From: Macrotrachela quadricornifera
Taxonomy: Eukaryota; Rotifera; Eurotatoria; Philodinida; Philodinidae
Assembly (NCBI GenBank): GCA_022393335.1
Contig: JAJEKB010020939.1
Span: 783,152 to 847,151, forward strand
Direction of reading: 5' to 3'
Length of the DNA stretch: 64,000 nucleotides
Positions 1 to 12,700 of the stretch are shown piece by piece. How positions within the stretch are numbered: position 1 is the stretch's first letter; each line of letters opens with the position of its first letter. Below the pieces are notes generated by a model. That model made no database searches. It worked only from the letters and a program-made list of their open reading frames with translations, and was not told the DNA's origin. The position numbers and the translations under genes are program-made.

Positions 1-2727
1 GACGACGAAGAACATCCTTCTCCTTCAAACAACGTAAATGAGATACACAAGGATACAAATCGTGCAAAGGATCCTCCTTCTCCAAGTAAAGCAACGGCGG
101 AACAAGGGAAAGAAAATGGCGTCGAAAAGCCTCCTTCTTCTTCAAACAACGTGAATGAGATACAACAGGATGCAAATGGTGCGACGGATCCTTCTTCTCC
201 AATGAAAGCAACGACGAAACAAGATGAAGCAAATGATGACGAAGAGTCTTCTTCTATTTCACACAATGTAAATGAGATACAACAGGATGCAAATTGTGCA
301 AGGGATCCTCCTTCTCCAATGAAAGCAACGACGAAACAAGGGGAAGCAAATAGCGACGAAAAGTCTTCTTCTACTTCACACAATGTAAATGAGATACAGC
401 AGGATGCAAATGGTGCGAAGGAGCCTTCTTCTCCAATGAAAGCATCGACGGAACAAGGGGAACGAAACCGTGAAGAAGAGCCTCCTTCTGCTTCAAACAA
501 TGTAGGTGAGATACAACAGGATGCAAATGGTGCGAAGAAGCCCTCTTCTCCGATGAAAGCAACGACGGAACAAGGTGAAGCAAATGATGAGGAAGAGTCT
601 TCTTCTACTTCACACAATGTAAATGAGATACAACAGAATGCAAATGGTGCGACGGATCCTTCTTCTCCAATGAAAGCAACGACGGAACAAGGGAAAGAAA
701 ATGACGACGAAAAGTCTTCTTCTACTTCACACAATGTAAATGAGATACAACAGGACGCAAGTTGTGCAAGGGATCTTCCTTCTCCAATGAAAGCAACGAC
801 GAAACAAGGTGAAGCAAATGGCGACGAAGAGCCTCCTTCTCCTTCAAACAATGTGAATGAGATACAACAGGATGCAAATCGTGCAAAGGATCCTCCTTCG
901 CCAATGAAAGCAACGATGGAACAAGGGGAAGGAAACGACGACGAAAAGTCTTCTTCTACTTCGCACAAATTAAATGAGATACGACAGGATGCAAATAGTG
1001 CGAAGGAGCCTTCTTCTCCAAGTAAAGCAACGACGGAACAAGGGGAAGGAAATGGCGACGAAGAGCCTCCTTCTCTTTCAAACAATGTGAATCAGATACA
1101 ACAGGATGCAAATCGTGCAAAGGAGCCTTCTTCTCCAAGTAAAGCAACGACGGAACAAGGTGAAGCAAATAGCGATGAAAAGCCTTCGTCCACTTCAAAC
1201 AATGTAGATGAGATAGAACAGGAAGGAAATGTCCCTAAATTGGCTCCTCCAACACATACCAGTAGTGTTTCGTCTATTAACATGGTGTTTATTGTACTTC
1301 CAGTTCTCGCTTTGGTGATTTCATTTTTTATTTTTGGGAGTAAATTATCTCTTCGTGAAGCATGTGATATGAAGAGAGCGGAAAATCGGGATTTTAACAA
1401 ATATTATGGTATTATTAATGTTAAAAATCACTTCACAACAGTAAGTGCTGATGACTGTGCGTCATATATTATATTTAAACCAGCATTACCTCAAACAATA
1501 TTAAAACCAGATCATTCAGCAAGTTCTTTTTTAACATTAGCACCATATGGAACTGGGAAAACATCCTTAAGATGTGAATATTATAAATCGTTAAGATCAA
1601 GTGCTTATTTCAAAATATTAATATTAAACAAACAAATGCATGAATATTTAGACAGATTTGTAAAAGAGAAAGCAAGAAGTGGAACTGATTGTAAAGGCGA
1701 AAATTGCATCATGAAATGGTCAAAAAATGAATTCGCTCAACTACTTCTATCTTTGTTAGTCACGCAATTTGTTCACACATTTGACGAAGAACAATTTAAT
1801 CTTCGAGATATTGCATTAGCTGAAAAATTTGAAGTAATAACTATAATATGTTATTATTATAATGAGCAAGGTATGAACAGATTAGAAAAATTTGTTAATT
1901 CTTTTTTAAAGAAGACTGATAATTCGATGTATAGTGCAAGTAAAGCAGAAATACAAGTTAAAGAACGACATTTGTATCGAGAAAAACCACTTCTTACACA
2001 TTTAAAAAATGATTTGAAAAGACTTAGTGCTGTTAGACAAGATGAGGAAAAACTCCATTTATTATTAGCAATTGCTGAAGGTGAAGGTTTTCAAGGCAAA
2101 ACAATACAAACAACTATGTCTGATAATGTATTTAATGATTTACGATATTTTGCACAATTTATGAAAAATCATCTTAAAAGAACTGTAGTATTCATTTTTG
2201 ATGGAATTGATGAAAATGAGTATTTGTCTCTACAAAACGCAGTTAATAAAAAATCATTAGAATTATTTTATCGTTCTTCGATCTCTGAAGAGATTCTGTC
2301 AGCATCTATGGCTGAGAACTTTTATTTATCAATGTTTTATCCGGAGATAGGTAGCATTAATATACAAGATGCTATTGTTCGATATAATAACTTTCCGATT
2401 CACACAATAAATTGGAATACTAAATTATTAATTGATTATGCTGATTATATTTTTCGGGAAATGAACAAAAATGCATCAGGAAGTTGCTGTAAATCGTTAG
2501 AAGATTTTAAAACACTTGTAAACTATGCTGATGTTAGAAATGCTGAAATCATTAATCAAATCTCAACACCAAGAGAACTTCATTACTTTATGCAAAACTT
2601 GATATTAGAAATGAATCATTGTGCAAATGATATTCAAGAACCATTTATAGCAACTGTCGAAAACATTTATACTGCTTATAAGAATTCCTACGAATCCTTT
2701 GATAAGCATGATAGTAACGTTGAATAA
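1..2727 (+). CDS. Membrane-anchored P-loop NTPase with N-terminal 39-residue repeats (5' end outside window)
   Basis: The frame is open from base 1 to a TAA at 2725-2727, about 908 codons, so the true start lies upstream; the GTG at 151 is an internal Val codon, not a start. The N-terminal ~410 residues are a run of 39-residue repeats rich in Glu, Asp, Ser, Pro and Gln (consensus NEIQQDANxAKxPSSP...). A single hydrophobic segment follows (INMVFIVLPVLALVISFFIF, coded about 1279-1338). Next comes the family motif CDMKRAENRDFNKYYG, a Walker A-like APYGTGKTSLR (coded about 1540-1575) and a Walker B-like VVFIFDGIDEN (about 2185-2220). AATAAA sits at 2737-2742. The body is clearly paralogous to the minus-strand genes at 15997-17751 and 20816-22720. 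No intron is seen. I do not recognise a named family; KAP- or STAND-like NTPases are possible comparisons. The substrate and role are unknown. The likely arrangement is tail, membrane segment, NTPase body. Confidence 0.85.
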   Translation, partial: DDEEHPSPSNNVNEIHKDTNRAKDPPSPSKATAEQGKENGVEKPPSSSNNVNEIQQDANGATDPSSPMKATTKQDEANDDEESSSISHNVNEIQQDANCARDPPSPMKATTKQGEANSDEKSSSTSHNVNEIQQDANGAKEPSSPMKASTEQGERNREEEPPSASNNVGEIQQDANGAKKPSSPMKATTEQGEANDEEESSSTSHNVNEIQQNANGATDPSSPMKATTEQGKENDDEKSSSTSHNVNEIQQDASCARDLPSPMKATTKQGEANGDEEPPSPSNNVNEIQQDANRAKDPPSPMKATMEQGEGNDDEKSSSTSHKLNEIRQDANSAKEPSSPSKATTEQGEGNGDEEPPSLSNNVNQIQQDANRAKEPSSPSKATTEQGEANSDEKPSSTSNNVDEIEQEGNVPKLAPPTHTSSVSSINMVFIVLPVLALVISFFIFGSKLSLREACDMKRAENRDFNKYYGIINVKNHFTTVSADDCASYIIFKPALPQTILKPDHSASSFLTLAPYGTGKTSLRCEYYKSLRSSAYFKILILNKQMHEYLDRFVKEKARSGTDCKGENCIMKWSKNEFAQLLLSLLVTQFVHTFDEEQFNLRDIALAEKFEVITIICYYYNEQGMNRLEKFVNSFLKKTDNSMYSASKAEIQVKERHLYREKPLLTHLKNDLKRLSAVRQDEEKLHLLLAIAEGEGFQGKTIQTTMSDNVFNDLRYFAQFMKNHLKRTVVFIFDGIDENEYLSLQNAVNKKSLELFYRSSISEEILSASMAENFYLSMFYPEIGSINIQDAIVRYNNFPIHTINWNTKLLIDYADYIFREMNKNASGSCCKSLEDFKTLVNYADVRNAEIINQISTPRELHYFMQNLILEMNHCANDIQEPFIATVENIYTAYKNSYESFDKHDSNVE
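37..1206 (+). repeat. 117-bp in-frame tandem repeat (39 aa), 10 full copies plus flanking partial units
   Basis: The codon run AAT GAG ATA (NEI) or a variant recurs at 37, 154, 271, 388, 505, 622, 739, 856, 973, 1090 and 1207. Every step is exactly 117 bp. The array starts before the window, and the last unit (1207) decays into the sequence before the membrane segment. Copies differ by scattered substitutions with no length change, which implies selection for the frame or recent expansion. Confidence 0.95.
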
Positions 2728-3170
2728 CAATCCACGAATAAAAACACTGGAATAGCGATAGCTGAGAGTATTATTTCATTGACTTTTAACTTTGTGACAC
2801 TATATATTCATAATAAACTATTTTTTACAAAACAAATATGAAATTTCTCTAGTCTTGTAAGTCTTAATAATAGCGTAAATTCAGTCAGATATTAATTCTT
2901 AATTCTTTGACATTGTTCATAGGACAGTATAACGCAAAGGATATTCTCTTACTGAATAGAGAAAATTCACATCATTGTCAAAAACATTTTTCTCTAAATA
3001 TGAGACTGTTCGGTTCTCAGTTGAAATCTAATTGCCAAAAATAAGTTGTTGGACATTGAGAAAAGGTTTTTACAAGCAGCAAAAACATAAGCAGTAGGCG
3101 GATTCCATAAACGCTGATTTTTTAGTTTTCTAATTCTTATTATTTATCCACAAAATTGTCGAGATTTAAC
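2728..3170. other. Intergenic, nothing recognised
   Basis: AT-rich sequence after the first NTPase gene. Apart from the AATAAA at 2737-2742 I see no reading frame, RNA gene or repeat that I can support. Confidence 0.5.
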
Positions 3171-3174
3171 AAAT

Positions 3175-3975
3175 CTACAAACTACAAGAGATCCACAGAA
3201 ACTCCGTGGTTCAAGACATGAAATCAAGGAAATTCACAGAGTCTAACATATTCATACAACTAATAGAATCCAAGGATCCAAAGAATTCAAGAAATTTACA
3301 GAACACTCAGTATTGATCCAATGTACATAGTATAGGAGATTTACAGAAACTTGGGGAATCTCAAAAGTTCTCAGAACGCAAAGAATTTAGCAAGAGCTCA
3401 AAATTCAAGAATTCTCTAGCATGTAAAGAATTCAAAGAACTCCCATGGAATTTTATGCTATTCAAAAAATCTAGGAAATCCCAAGGACTGAAGGAACCCA
3501 TAGAGTACAAGAAATTTACATCACCTAAGGAATCTTTGGAATTTATGAACAAGAGAATGGCAGAGAAAGGAGAAGTTTGTCTAAAAACCTATGAGTTTCC
3601 TCAATTCTGTGGATTGTGTGGACTTCATGAATACCGTGATTCTGTTAATTCTTTAGTTTTTGTGAATTGTATAGATTCCTAGAAATTCCTGTGTTCGAAG
3701 ATACCCTTGAGTTCTGTTGGTGTCTTGAGGTTCTAGAATTTCATAGGTACTTTGAATTTCCCAGGTTTTGTGAATTCCATGGTATTTTTGAATTTTTTTA
3801 GGATTCTTCAGCCTGTGTAAAGTTCGTGGATGCATTATATTAGATGGGCTCGATGGATATCTTAGATTTCGCAGATTCTGTCAGTTTCTTCAGATTTGGT
3901 AAACTTCGCGGATTCTATTTACATCTGTTTGATCTCGTGCCCTTCAATCAATTATAGGATTTAGAAATTCTCAAG
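3175..3975. repeat. Degenerate GAATTC-rich low-complexity tract with inverted symmetry
   Basis: The left half (to about 3565) is built of short purine-rich words such as AAGAATTCAAGAAATTTACAG on the plus strand. The right half (about 3585-3975) carries their complements (GAATTCTGTGAATTTC-like words). The whole resembles a large, very diverged inverted repeat centred near 3570. Similar words recur at 48250-48700 and 49550-49740. Short open frames inside it on both strands are by-products of the repeat. Confidence 0.5.
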
Positions 3976-6900
3976 CGCTCTGAATTCATAGGATCCGTAA
4001 GCATTTCAAAAAAAAGCACAGATGGAATTTCTGAAAAATAAAACTTCTCATATTTCACAGTCTCTTCATGTCTGATCAGTTTTGTTTTAGAATTCTTACA
4101 TCTTCTCTGAAATAACAGTGATCTGTAAAAAGATATTCCACAATATGCTTCAGGTTTTATGAAAATTGTTCTAAATACATTCTAGTCTTCCCGAAATATC
4201 CAAATATCATTTCGAAAAAACTTCAAAATCTACCTTAATATCCATAGATCTCCTGAAAAATATAAAAATCTTTTTGAGTTTACCTACTTTATCAGTAGAA
4301 ATATACTCGAGTATTCTCTAATGTTTGTAGATCAATTGAAACAACTAAAAGTGACTTTAATACTATAAGAATTTTAAGAAAATTCTAGGAAATCTATATA
4401 AATCTATTGAAGTTCTGTTAAATCCCTCTTAAGGTGTTGAAAAGAATTATTTGACATTTTTGTAATTATCTTATAGTGTATAAGAAAATAAGTTGTCTGA
4501 TTATATTCGAAATGCGTATTGTTAGCTCATTTGAAGCATTTGTTGAAATTTTTTTTATTTCATTATGAGTCATCTTTATTGCTATGGTTTTTCCAGTAGA
4601 TAGTCCTATCTACGAGTAAAATTTCACCTCAAAATTCTGTAAATTATTTTTATCGTTAAGTAACTCGACATATGTCGAAAAAAATTAGTAAAACAACTAG
4701 TACTTTTCATGGAAGAGTTGATAGTAAAAAAACATTTTAGACTTTTTGCTATTATAATGCTCTCTGTCAACAGACGTATAAATGATGAGCATCAATGTTA
4801 GACATCTAGAGTGGTTCTATCATCAGAAACAGTCTAATTATAATATTTGACGACGCAATTACGTATGTCTACAGCAATATAATAAATAGAAATATCAGGT
4901 GTTTACCGATGTCAGACAGATAGTAGTATATAATTAATTTAAGAGCCATCGATCTTAGATACATTGCTTATTTCCAGTGGTTGAAATTATCTGAAAAATA
5001 CTTTAGTCAGAATGTGATCTAAATCGCGGTAGATAATATAAGATTTCGTATTAAAATTCAATTTTGATTGCTTTCTATGAGATAAAAGGGTTAGGGGTCC
5101 TATTTAATTATTGTATCACGTGATGTTGACAAAATTATCAAGTTAATCTATATGAATTATATATTCGTCGAAAATTTTAATAATTTATGATTACCAACGT
5201 CGTTGTTACCAATTTTTATTACTTTATTTAACAAATATTACTTTCATTCTTATTCAATTTCTGTTAACTTTATCGCAATCTTTGTTAATGTATCGTCGGC
5301 ATTTTTTATTTTAATTTATCAAATGCAATTATACTACCGATCTACTTAAATCTCTATATTAGTTTCAATACCGCCGTCATTATTCAAGTATATTTATAAT
5401 TAATTATCGTTATCGCTTCTAGTTTTATATTACGTCTTCACCGTTTATTTTCCTTAAAATATTTATTAATTATTAATTTGTATAATTCGCCCTGTTACTA
5501 TCAACTACTTATTTATGATCTTATTTTTCTTTATATGTGATAAATATATATTAACTCTCGAAACTTTAAAATTATATTCATCAATGAATAAAAATATTAC
5601 ATCAAATAGCAAAGTAAATGATTTTGTTTAATTCAACATTTTGTCGAGCTTTTCAGAGAATCTTAATCATGAAATTCATGATTATCTAAAACATACTTTG
5701 TTTTTCGAAATTATAAATATCTTTTATTCTTCGTAATCATTGAGGTTAGAAGGAAATGTATGAAACAATATGGATACATTTTGACTTTATGTGTATCAGT
5801 AAATGATAAATTGTAGATTATTACGGTGATCATTTACAGATACAGATGAGAATAAACATTATCTGTATGTCATATATTTTTGTTAATATGTTAGGTGCAC
5901 GACCGCCCAGTGGTGTTCGATCTCCTATGTACCTAACATATTGAGATGATCATACAAACTGATCACCTAACTTCCAATGGTTACATCTCTTGTATTTTCT
6001 TATTTTTTACGCGGTGAGTTTATCTAAAATAGCTTAAAATTGATCGATTATTTTATACATATACTAAAATATAGAATAGGGTAGTTGTATGCATGATTAT
6101 TGTGGCTGCTTGTAGTGGCTATCCCACCGGCAGAGCAGAATCAAGGATGAGCGTAACATATGTAACGAACTTATTCTTTATAGCCTAGCATTGTGAAAAT
6201 GCTTTCGTTACTCATCGAACACTCTTGTTGTACATAAAAACGTGTACATAATGAGGCCTCAGGTTTTTACTTAGTTCGACTTAAAACGGAATTTAATTAA
6301 AAATAACAATAACTATCGTCCTTCTTAGTTAGTACAATGGAAACAAGCGATCATTAAAGTCTATCTATTAATGAACACCAACAAATAATTTATATAATTC
6401 TGACTAACTTCAGATAACGTATATGTCACAGTTAAACTTGAACTTTAGGAAAATTAAACTTAGACATAGTTTGTTTTTAATCAGGCGCGACTTCTGAAAT
6501 AATTTTAACTCTCGTTATTAATTCAAAAAACTGATCATCTCTTTAACTAAACTTAGAGAACACAAAGAGATTGATTTTTACTCATTTTGATGCGTCCTAG
6601 CTGTCCTAAACATTTCTCCTTCGTCATCAGAAGATGATTTTTAAAAAAAGAAATTTACGTACAAACTTATAATGAATATTTAAAGACGAAAGATGAAATT
6701 TCGAGAAAGAACAGTCATCAATCAGGCTATCTGCCATAAAATACGTTGTTGCCTCTCAAAAAAATGTGCACAAGACTGCAATTCACGATTCATATCGTGA
6801 TGTCACACAAGATTTTCACACGAAGTATTCACTTAAAATTTTTATTGAATAGTATATAGAATAAGATTCAATGCGTATATTTCTAATTATATTGAAACAG

Positions 6901-7813
6901 GTTACGATAATGTGACAAATGCGGACATAGCTCATCATCGAACTACAGTTGAAAATAGACACCTTTTATAGATTATTATAAAAACTGCTCTTCAATATCT
7001 GAACCTTGAATCTACCTTTCTCGTTCAAAAACAAACCTATCTGATGCACTGAATCATTCTAAAATTCTTGTTTAACAACGAAGAGCTGCCAGTCGTATCT
7101 ATTTATATCCACTCTAGTCAAACAATTTTCTGCATGCGCATGCAAAAAATGGATTACTTTGACCAAGAAAGTCGAGAACTGCGAGCAAATCTTCAGGCAA
7201 ATGTTGACATCTTTTTCAAGCTAAAGCGCTTGTCATTCTTATATATGTAAGTTAGCGTCCGTGTTCATAAAAAGCGACGAACACGGAATATTCGTGCGTG
7301 TTCGGATTGATATACGTTTTTTCTCAATTTATTTTATGCAAAAACAAGTTTATATATATCGAGATGCGAAAAGAAAAGAATGCAAGATCAATTATGATGA
7401 AATTAGAGATGGGAAAGAAATAGAAAATGATATAAGAATTGTGAATATGTATAAATGCATCAACACAGTAACGATGTACTTGATTGCTTGTTCAAGTTTG
7501 TATATGTCTTATTCAAGTACATGAATCACACTTATGAGAAAAATATCAGTTTTAATGTTTTTTTAGTTTTCCGTACGATCAGATCTCATTGAGCGTCGGA
7601 TATCTAACCTGCTTGTACTTTTTTCTTTAATTTTTGATTTATAATAGCCTGCTTTACAATAAGTATATATATATTAGAATGACGAAACTAAAATGAGTTC
7701 AGCGCAGCAACTGACTTATCTGTGAGCATAATTTATGTAAGTATTCATGAGCTTGTCAATAGAAAGTAAATCATGTACTGTACACAAATTTAAGCACAAA
7801 TCTCTTTCATATT
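3976..7813. other. Gene-poor AT-rich region
   Basis: No convincing gene. Open frames near 7068-7250 and 7261-7524 are short, have no recognisable motif and no splice context. The only structure I can support is the hairpin at 5887-5940. Confidence 0.45.
5887..5940. repeat. Inverted repeat with GC-rich loop
   Basis: TATGTTAGGT at 5887-5896 is exactly complementary to ACCTAACATA at 5931-5940. The 34-nt loop is much more GC-rich than its surroundings. It could be the relic of a short mobile element or a structured RNA. The loop contains GTTCGATCTCC, only loosely like a Pol III B box, so I do not call a tRNA. Confidence 0.6.
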
Positions 7814-8210
7814 TGACCTTCTCTTTGATTTTGTTGTTCCGTTTAGTCGAGAAAGAGATATTGTTTAAAAATATACGTCGGTTAGAATTTTCAAATGTAC
7901 TTTCATAGAGTTTTGCAAAGATTCACGTTCTATTGTAAATCTCTCATAAAAGAAAAAATCTCTTCGTTTAGCTTTTCCCCTGACTTTTTCATCCGTTCAG
8001 CTGAGAAACAGATGCTGCTTAAAAATATCATTTGCTCAACATTTTCCCATACAGTTTGAGAAAGTTATAAAGTGATTTATGTTTCATTGAAAATCTGTGA
8101 TAGAAAATTTTAAGTTTTAGCAAATCTCTCTAATTGAGCATCTCTTTGAACTTTTTTATTGTATATTTAAGTCAAGTGAGAGAGATAATTTTAAAGTATA
8201 CGTTGCCATA
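7814..8210. repeat. Three diverged direct copies of a ~160-170 bp unit
   Basis: Related blocks begin near 7814, 7971 and 8140. Each has a CTTTGA/CTGACTTTTT-type start, then a GTCGAGAAAGAGATA-like word (variants CTGAGAAACAGAT and AAGTGAGAGAGATA) and then TTTAAAAATAT. Identity is modest, so the copies are old. No coding potential. Confidence 0.5.
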
Positions 8211-8421
8211 CTTTTAGTGATTATTGTGTTGTAGATGATGAGAGATTCAATCTTTATTAGAAGCGAGGAAAGGAAGTTCCAACGTGCTTGAAATTGTTAA
8301 TTAGGATATTCTGTAGAGAGTTTTCTATTCATTGAACTAGTAGACGATATGATAAATTACAACACAGCAGTTTTGTCTGTTTTTCGTGACTGATTTTGTA
8401 TTGATTTGATTAAACTGCATG

Positions 8422-9673
8422 GGGCATGACAAAAGTTTTGCTGCCAGCCCTTATAATAAATATTCAGAGACTGATTCTAATGTATTTTTTCAAAGTACTG
8501 TCCTTCAGGATCAATATACTTGTGCATTCGAATAAACCAGTCCTCGAAGCAGTTTTGTAAGTCTCTTTTTGTGAGACTGTCAATGGATTGTTCTAAAGCT
8601 ATTAACATTGCGTTGTTGTCATCGAATTGAATTCCACGTTATTGATTTTTGAGTTTTGGGAATAAAAAAAAGTCGGAAGGACTTAGATCTGGAGAATATG
8701 GAGGATTTCGATATGATTCTACATGATTTTCGACTAAAAATTCGTTAGTAATCCAAGCTACATGTGGTGTTTCATTATGATCATGAAGAATGAGACCTCA
8801 AAGACCGCTCCTTGGTAGTCGTTCTGATACAGTTTTGAAAACTTGTGGTAGACAGGTATTGACATACCAGCTTTCGTAAAGAAAATAGCCACCATTATTA
8901 TGTCTGAATTTTTGTTGCGTTGAACTTTGGTTGGATGTGGATAAGTTTTTTGACGCTCAAACTTTTGGTTGCTCTTTTATTTCTGAGTCATAATGATAGA
9001 ACCAAGATTTATCACCAGTTATAAAGTGAAATACACGATGGAATTAATATTCTTCGAATCTCTTCAGAAAGTGATGACAAAATTCAATACGACACTGTAT
9101 TAAGTCATTGATTAACTGATGTGACGTCCATCGAGCATAAACTTTGCGCAGCTTCAAATAATCATGAATAATTGAATATATTGCTGGCGAATGAATACCT
9201 AAGACGTCTTCTATTTGTTAGTATGTTGAATGAGAATCATTTTCAATTATAGTTCGTACAGCATCAATTGTTTATCTGTTGACAGATGTTCGAGGACGAC
9301 CTGAATGAGCAGCATCTTCAATACTAAAGTTATTCCTCTGGAGTTCATGCAACAAACGGAGGACTGGTATCACAAAATGCTTGGTCCTTCCTCCCCATGT
9401 TTGCATCAAACGAACATGGCTTTCGTTGTATATTTAATCAATTTTTCAGTCATACAAAATTATAATGCGAAGCTGTTCGCGTGAGAGTTAAAAACTCATA
9501 TCAAAAATGATGTTGGAGTGATTCGAAAGAAACGAAAAAATACAACAAAAGGTAATCCATGGAAGTCTGAAATTTCCACGTAATCCTAAATATTTTTAGT
9601 CTTTATAATAGAATAGATGTCCTCAATATTATGACTTCTAGAAGAGCCGAGCCACAAGACTTTTGTAGTGGCC
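8422..9673 (-). mobile_element. Dead mariner (Tc1/mariner) element
   Basis: Imperfect terminal inverted repeats of about 28 bp bound the element: 8422-8449 (GGGCATGACAAAAGTTTTGC...) and the complement of 9646-9673 (GGCCACTACAAAAGTCTTGT...). They share the ACAAAAG core. A TA follows the right end at 9674-9675, the expected mariner target; the left-flank TA seems mutated. Length (~1.25 kb) and a minus-strand transposase relic inside fit mariner. Many stops and TIR divergence show it is inactive. Confidence 0.85.
8477..9499 (-). pseudogene. Mariner transposase pseudogene
   Basis: Read on the minus strand from an ATG at 9499-9497 to a TAG at 8479-8477, the frame spans about 341 codons, the usual mariner transposase length, but holds at least five in-frame stops and some diverged stretches. 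Surviving landmarks of the D,D34D catalytic domain are ITGDKSWFYHYD, then HDHNETPHVAW, then PPYSPDLSPSDFFLFPKLK, the classic mariner C-terminal signature. An upstream helix-turn-helix-like part includes AAHSGRPRTSV. The enzyme would cut and join element ends at TA sites, but this copy cannot encode it. Confidence 0.88.
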
Positions 9674-9798
9674 TACGTATCTTTATATTTTGTATCGAGA
9701 ATCCAATGTTTTGAGTATAAATTAAAGGTAAAAGACTATGATTCTAGATCTTCTTCGCTTTTCACTTTTCATATTTATTTGCCAACGATCTGTTTATA

Positions 9799-12700
9799 AT
9801 GGAATCAAGCAACGACAATATTGCTACAAACATGACAACAGATACTCAAGGTAACTATTCATACCATAGGACAATTTTTTTGCTATTCTTAGACTCCGTT
9901 ATTTTAGAACAGATAATGAATAATAATTGTTCATCGATTCCTTCAATTCCAGGATGCATGGTAACTTATGTTACAAAGGATGGAAAGAGTATTACTCAAT
10001 TAAAAGGTAATAAATGGACTCATGCATACTCACCCATCAATCAATCGGATCCTGTAAGCAATCATGACTTACCTTATTGGGAGTATGGAAATAAAGGTCA
10101 GCTTTCTACTATAACATTTCTTTATGTATATTGCCTTGTTTCTATCTTGCATTTTTCTTTTTCTTTTAATTTTTATCTATATAATAACAGATCGTCAGGC
10201 GATCCTTATGGAGAAAGATATCTGTTTACCTACATTGAAAATGCAAGCAAAATTAAATAGAACTTTTCCATCTTCAAAACGGTTAAATGTAACAAGCATA
10301 ACTGGTTCCTGTTGGACGAACATTTCTAGTATGTTTCTATTTCGGACATATACTTGTGTTCGCATTTACTCATATTTATGAATCAAGCCTGTACCGAAGC
10401 GTGACTGAACTGAAAAGGAAAATAATCAAACTGTAAAATATTTGATTTTTTCATCGAGTTACCTGTAAGGCACAATGCTGACATTCGATAGCTCAGTTTG
10501 AAACGCATCATTTCATTTGTTCCTATAAACTAGTCCATATGAGCACATATTTACCACTGATTGTTCGTCACGAAATAGAATGAATAACATATAAGACATT
10601 CTTGTTCAGTTCAAGATACATCTCTTTAACACTGACATATCAAATTTCTAAAAACTCACTGTATATAATATAACCACTGACTAAGCCATTTAGTCTCTTG
10701 TGTGTTCAGCAAAAAATAAATGTATAATTAAATATATATATGTATATGTATTCCAATTCATTAGATATCACTGGCTTTGCTCTCCCCGTGAAATCTTCCA
10801 GATTATGAACAGACCAAGATTGGCCTGATGAATTCGGAGTTCTGAAATCCACTTATTATGTGTTATATCTATGATTTTTCTCTAGAGGAAACAGTACTTG
10901 ATGGAATTATTGACAAGTTTGGCTGAGAGTATATCTTATACGTTTGTGTGGCCAATGAATATGTCTATGGTGTATCGTTACCAAGACTTCATTTCTAACT
11001 ACACTTCAATTGTGTGAAAAATACTACTGAAGAGTTTCTAAAAACACATCTACGTATGTATTACAATTCAATACTTTCTATGCATTTGGTTCTTCTCTTT
11101 AATAGGCTGTGGTTGTGCATTTCAAGTCACCAGATCAGATCGGGCTTGGAATGAATATTTAAAAAAAGGTTGGCATATAATAAACTTAAAAGAAAAAAAC
11201 TTAAATCTAATAGACAAAACATCTACGAATGAAACTGAATGTTATTCATTAATTTAGGACTCGATTTTATCGAATACCAGTCATTTCATACATTATATAA
11301 CAAACCAAAGGATTCACAATGGCCAGTTGCCCATATTCCGTCAAGTGAGATTGAATTCAGATGTGTAATTTTGTTATTACATTTATTTTTTTCTCAGAAA
11401 AGGGCAAAACAATTGAAATAACTGATGAGATGGCTGCAGAAGTTTTCAAAGTAAATGAAAAATCGGTTCATAGCGCTATCCAATACATGTCGAAAGAAGC
11501 TCCAGCGTATACGCTGAAAAATGTAAAAGGGTAAATTTAATACTCTCAATTGTAGGCACTTGGATTCATTTTAACTGAAATATGAAAATATACTCAATAA
11601 TTTCTCTTTTCTTATTTTTTCAATGAAAAGTCCTTCGCGATTAATGATTTATATGAACAAAATGGCAGAACACGAACAACCAAGACGCAACGTATATGAT
11701 AAGGCATTTTGTTGGCCAGACTCATTTCCAGATTGTACACCATATTTAAGTATGTCTCTTTGCATCTATTCAATTGGCAACAGAGTTCTAGTGTCTTATT
11801 TTGAATTTCTAAAATATTTACGACGAATCTTCTCGAACCTCACATTGCAAACTATATAACAGTAATCTGAATAAGAATAAAGGGGGTGAGAAAAGCATAT
11901 TAATCTTGCGAATTAGACATGACCACATCTCGTAGAGAATGTAGCATACTTATATGATACGAATTTCATGTCAATCGAATTATATTAGAAACAAACAAGC
12001 AAGTAATAATGACTGTAAACTAGATAAAGAGGTACAACAATAGTTACAGATCACTTTCATTGAAAGAAAATTTTGATAAATGTGAGTACTAGGAGGGAGA
12101 GAAATTATTCAGTGACGACTTTTGTCGGTCGACTACGTCAGTGTGGTTGATTTCTATTATCAAACAATTTGATCGAATTCCAGTAAAATCCTCTTAAAAC
12201 ATAGAAAAGAACTTATTTTTATTATAATGAGATGTATGACGGCAGAATCTATTCTTTTACAGAGTATTGATCACAATGTGCTAGAACGAAACAGAACATA
12301 CATTTTTTATAGTTTATTCTATTCTTGAAAGAGGAAAAATAAAAAGAAACATACGCTTGAAAAACGAAATGCTTTAACTCTGTTGTCAATAGATAAATAA
12401 AAAAAGCATATGATACGATTCAGTTTATTTTAATAATTTATACTAGGAAAGGCAATGGATGAGTGTGTCTACTATGAGTTCAAAAATACTGAACGACCAA
12501 AATCTCTCATATTTAGGAAAAACCTGCTTCGCCGAATCTCTCTACGGTGTTGCCAATTATTTTCATGGGCCATGGTTCATCAATCTATGGAACGAAGATG
12601 CAGACTATTTAATTTTTGATGATATTCCATGGGATGAATTCGACGCGAAAAAGGATATCCTTGTAAAAGAGCAATACTTACAGGACAAAAGAGTTTCTCA

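Noticed and set aside
151..153. GTG as start of the first NTPase gene
   Set aside because: The frame and the 117-bp repeat continue unbroken to base 1, and GTG starts are not expected in a eukaryote.
5907..5930. tRNA suggested by GTTCGATCTCC in the hairpin loop
   Set aside because: No box A, no cloverleaf and a poor T stem.
7068..7524. Two adjacent short open frames of 60 and 87 codons
   Set aside because: No recognisable motif, no promoter or splice context, and composition typical of random AT-rich frames.
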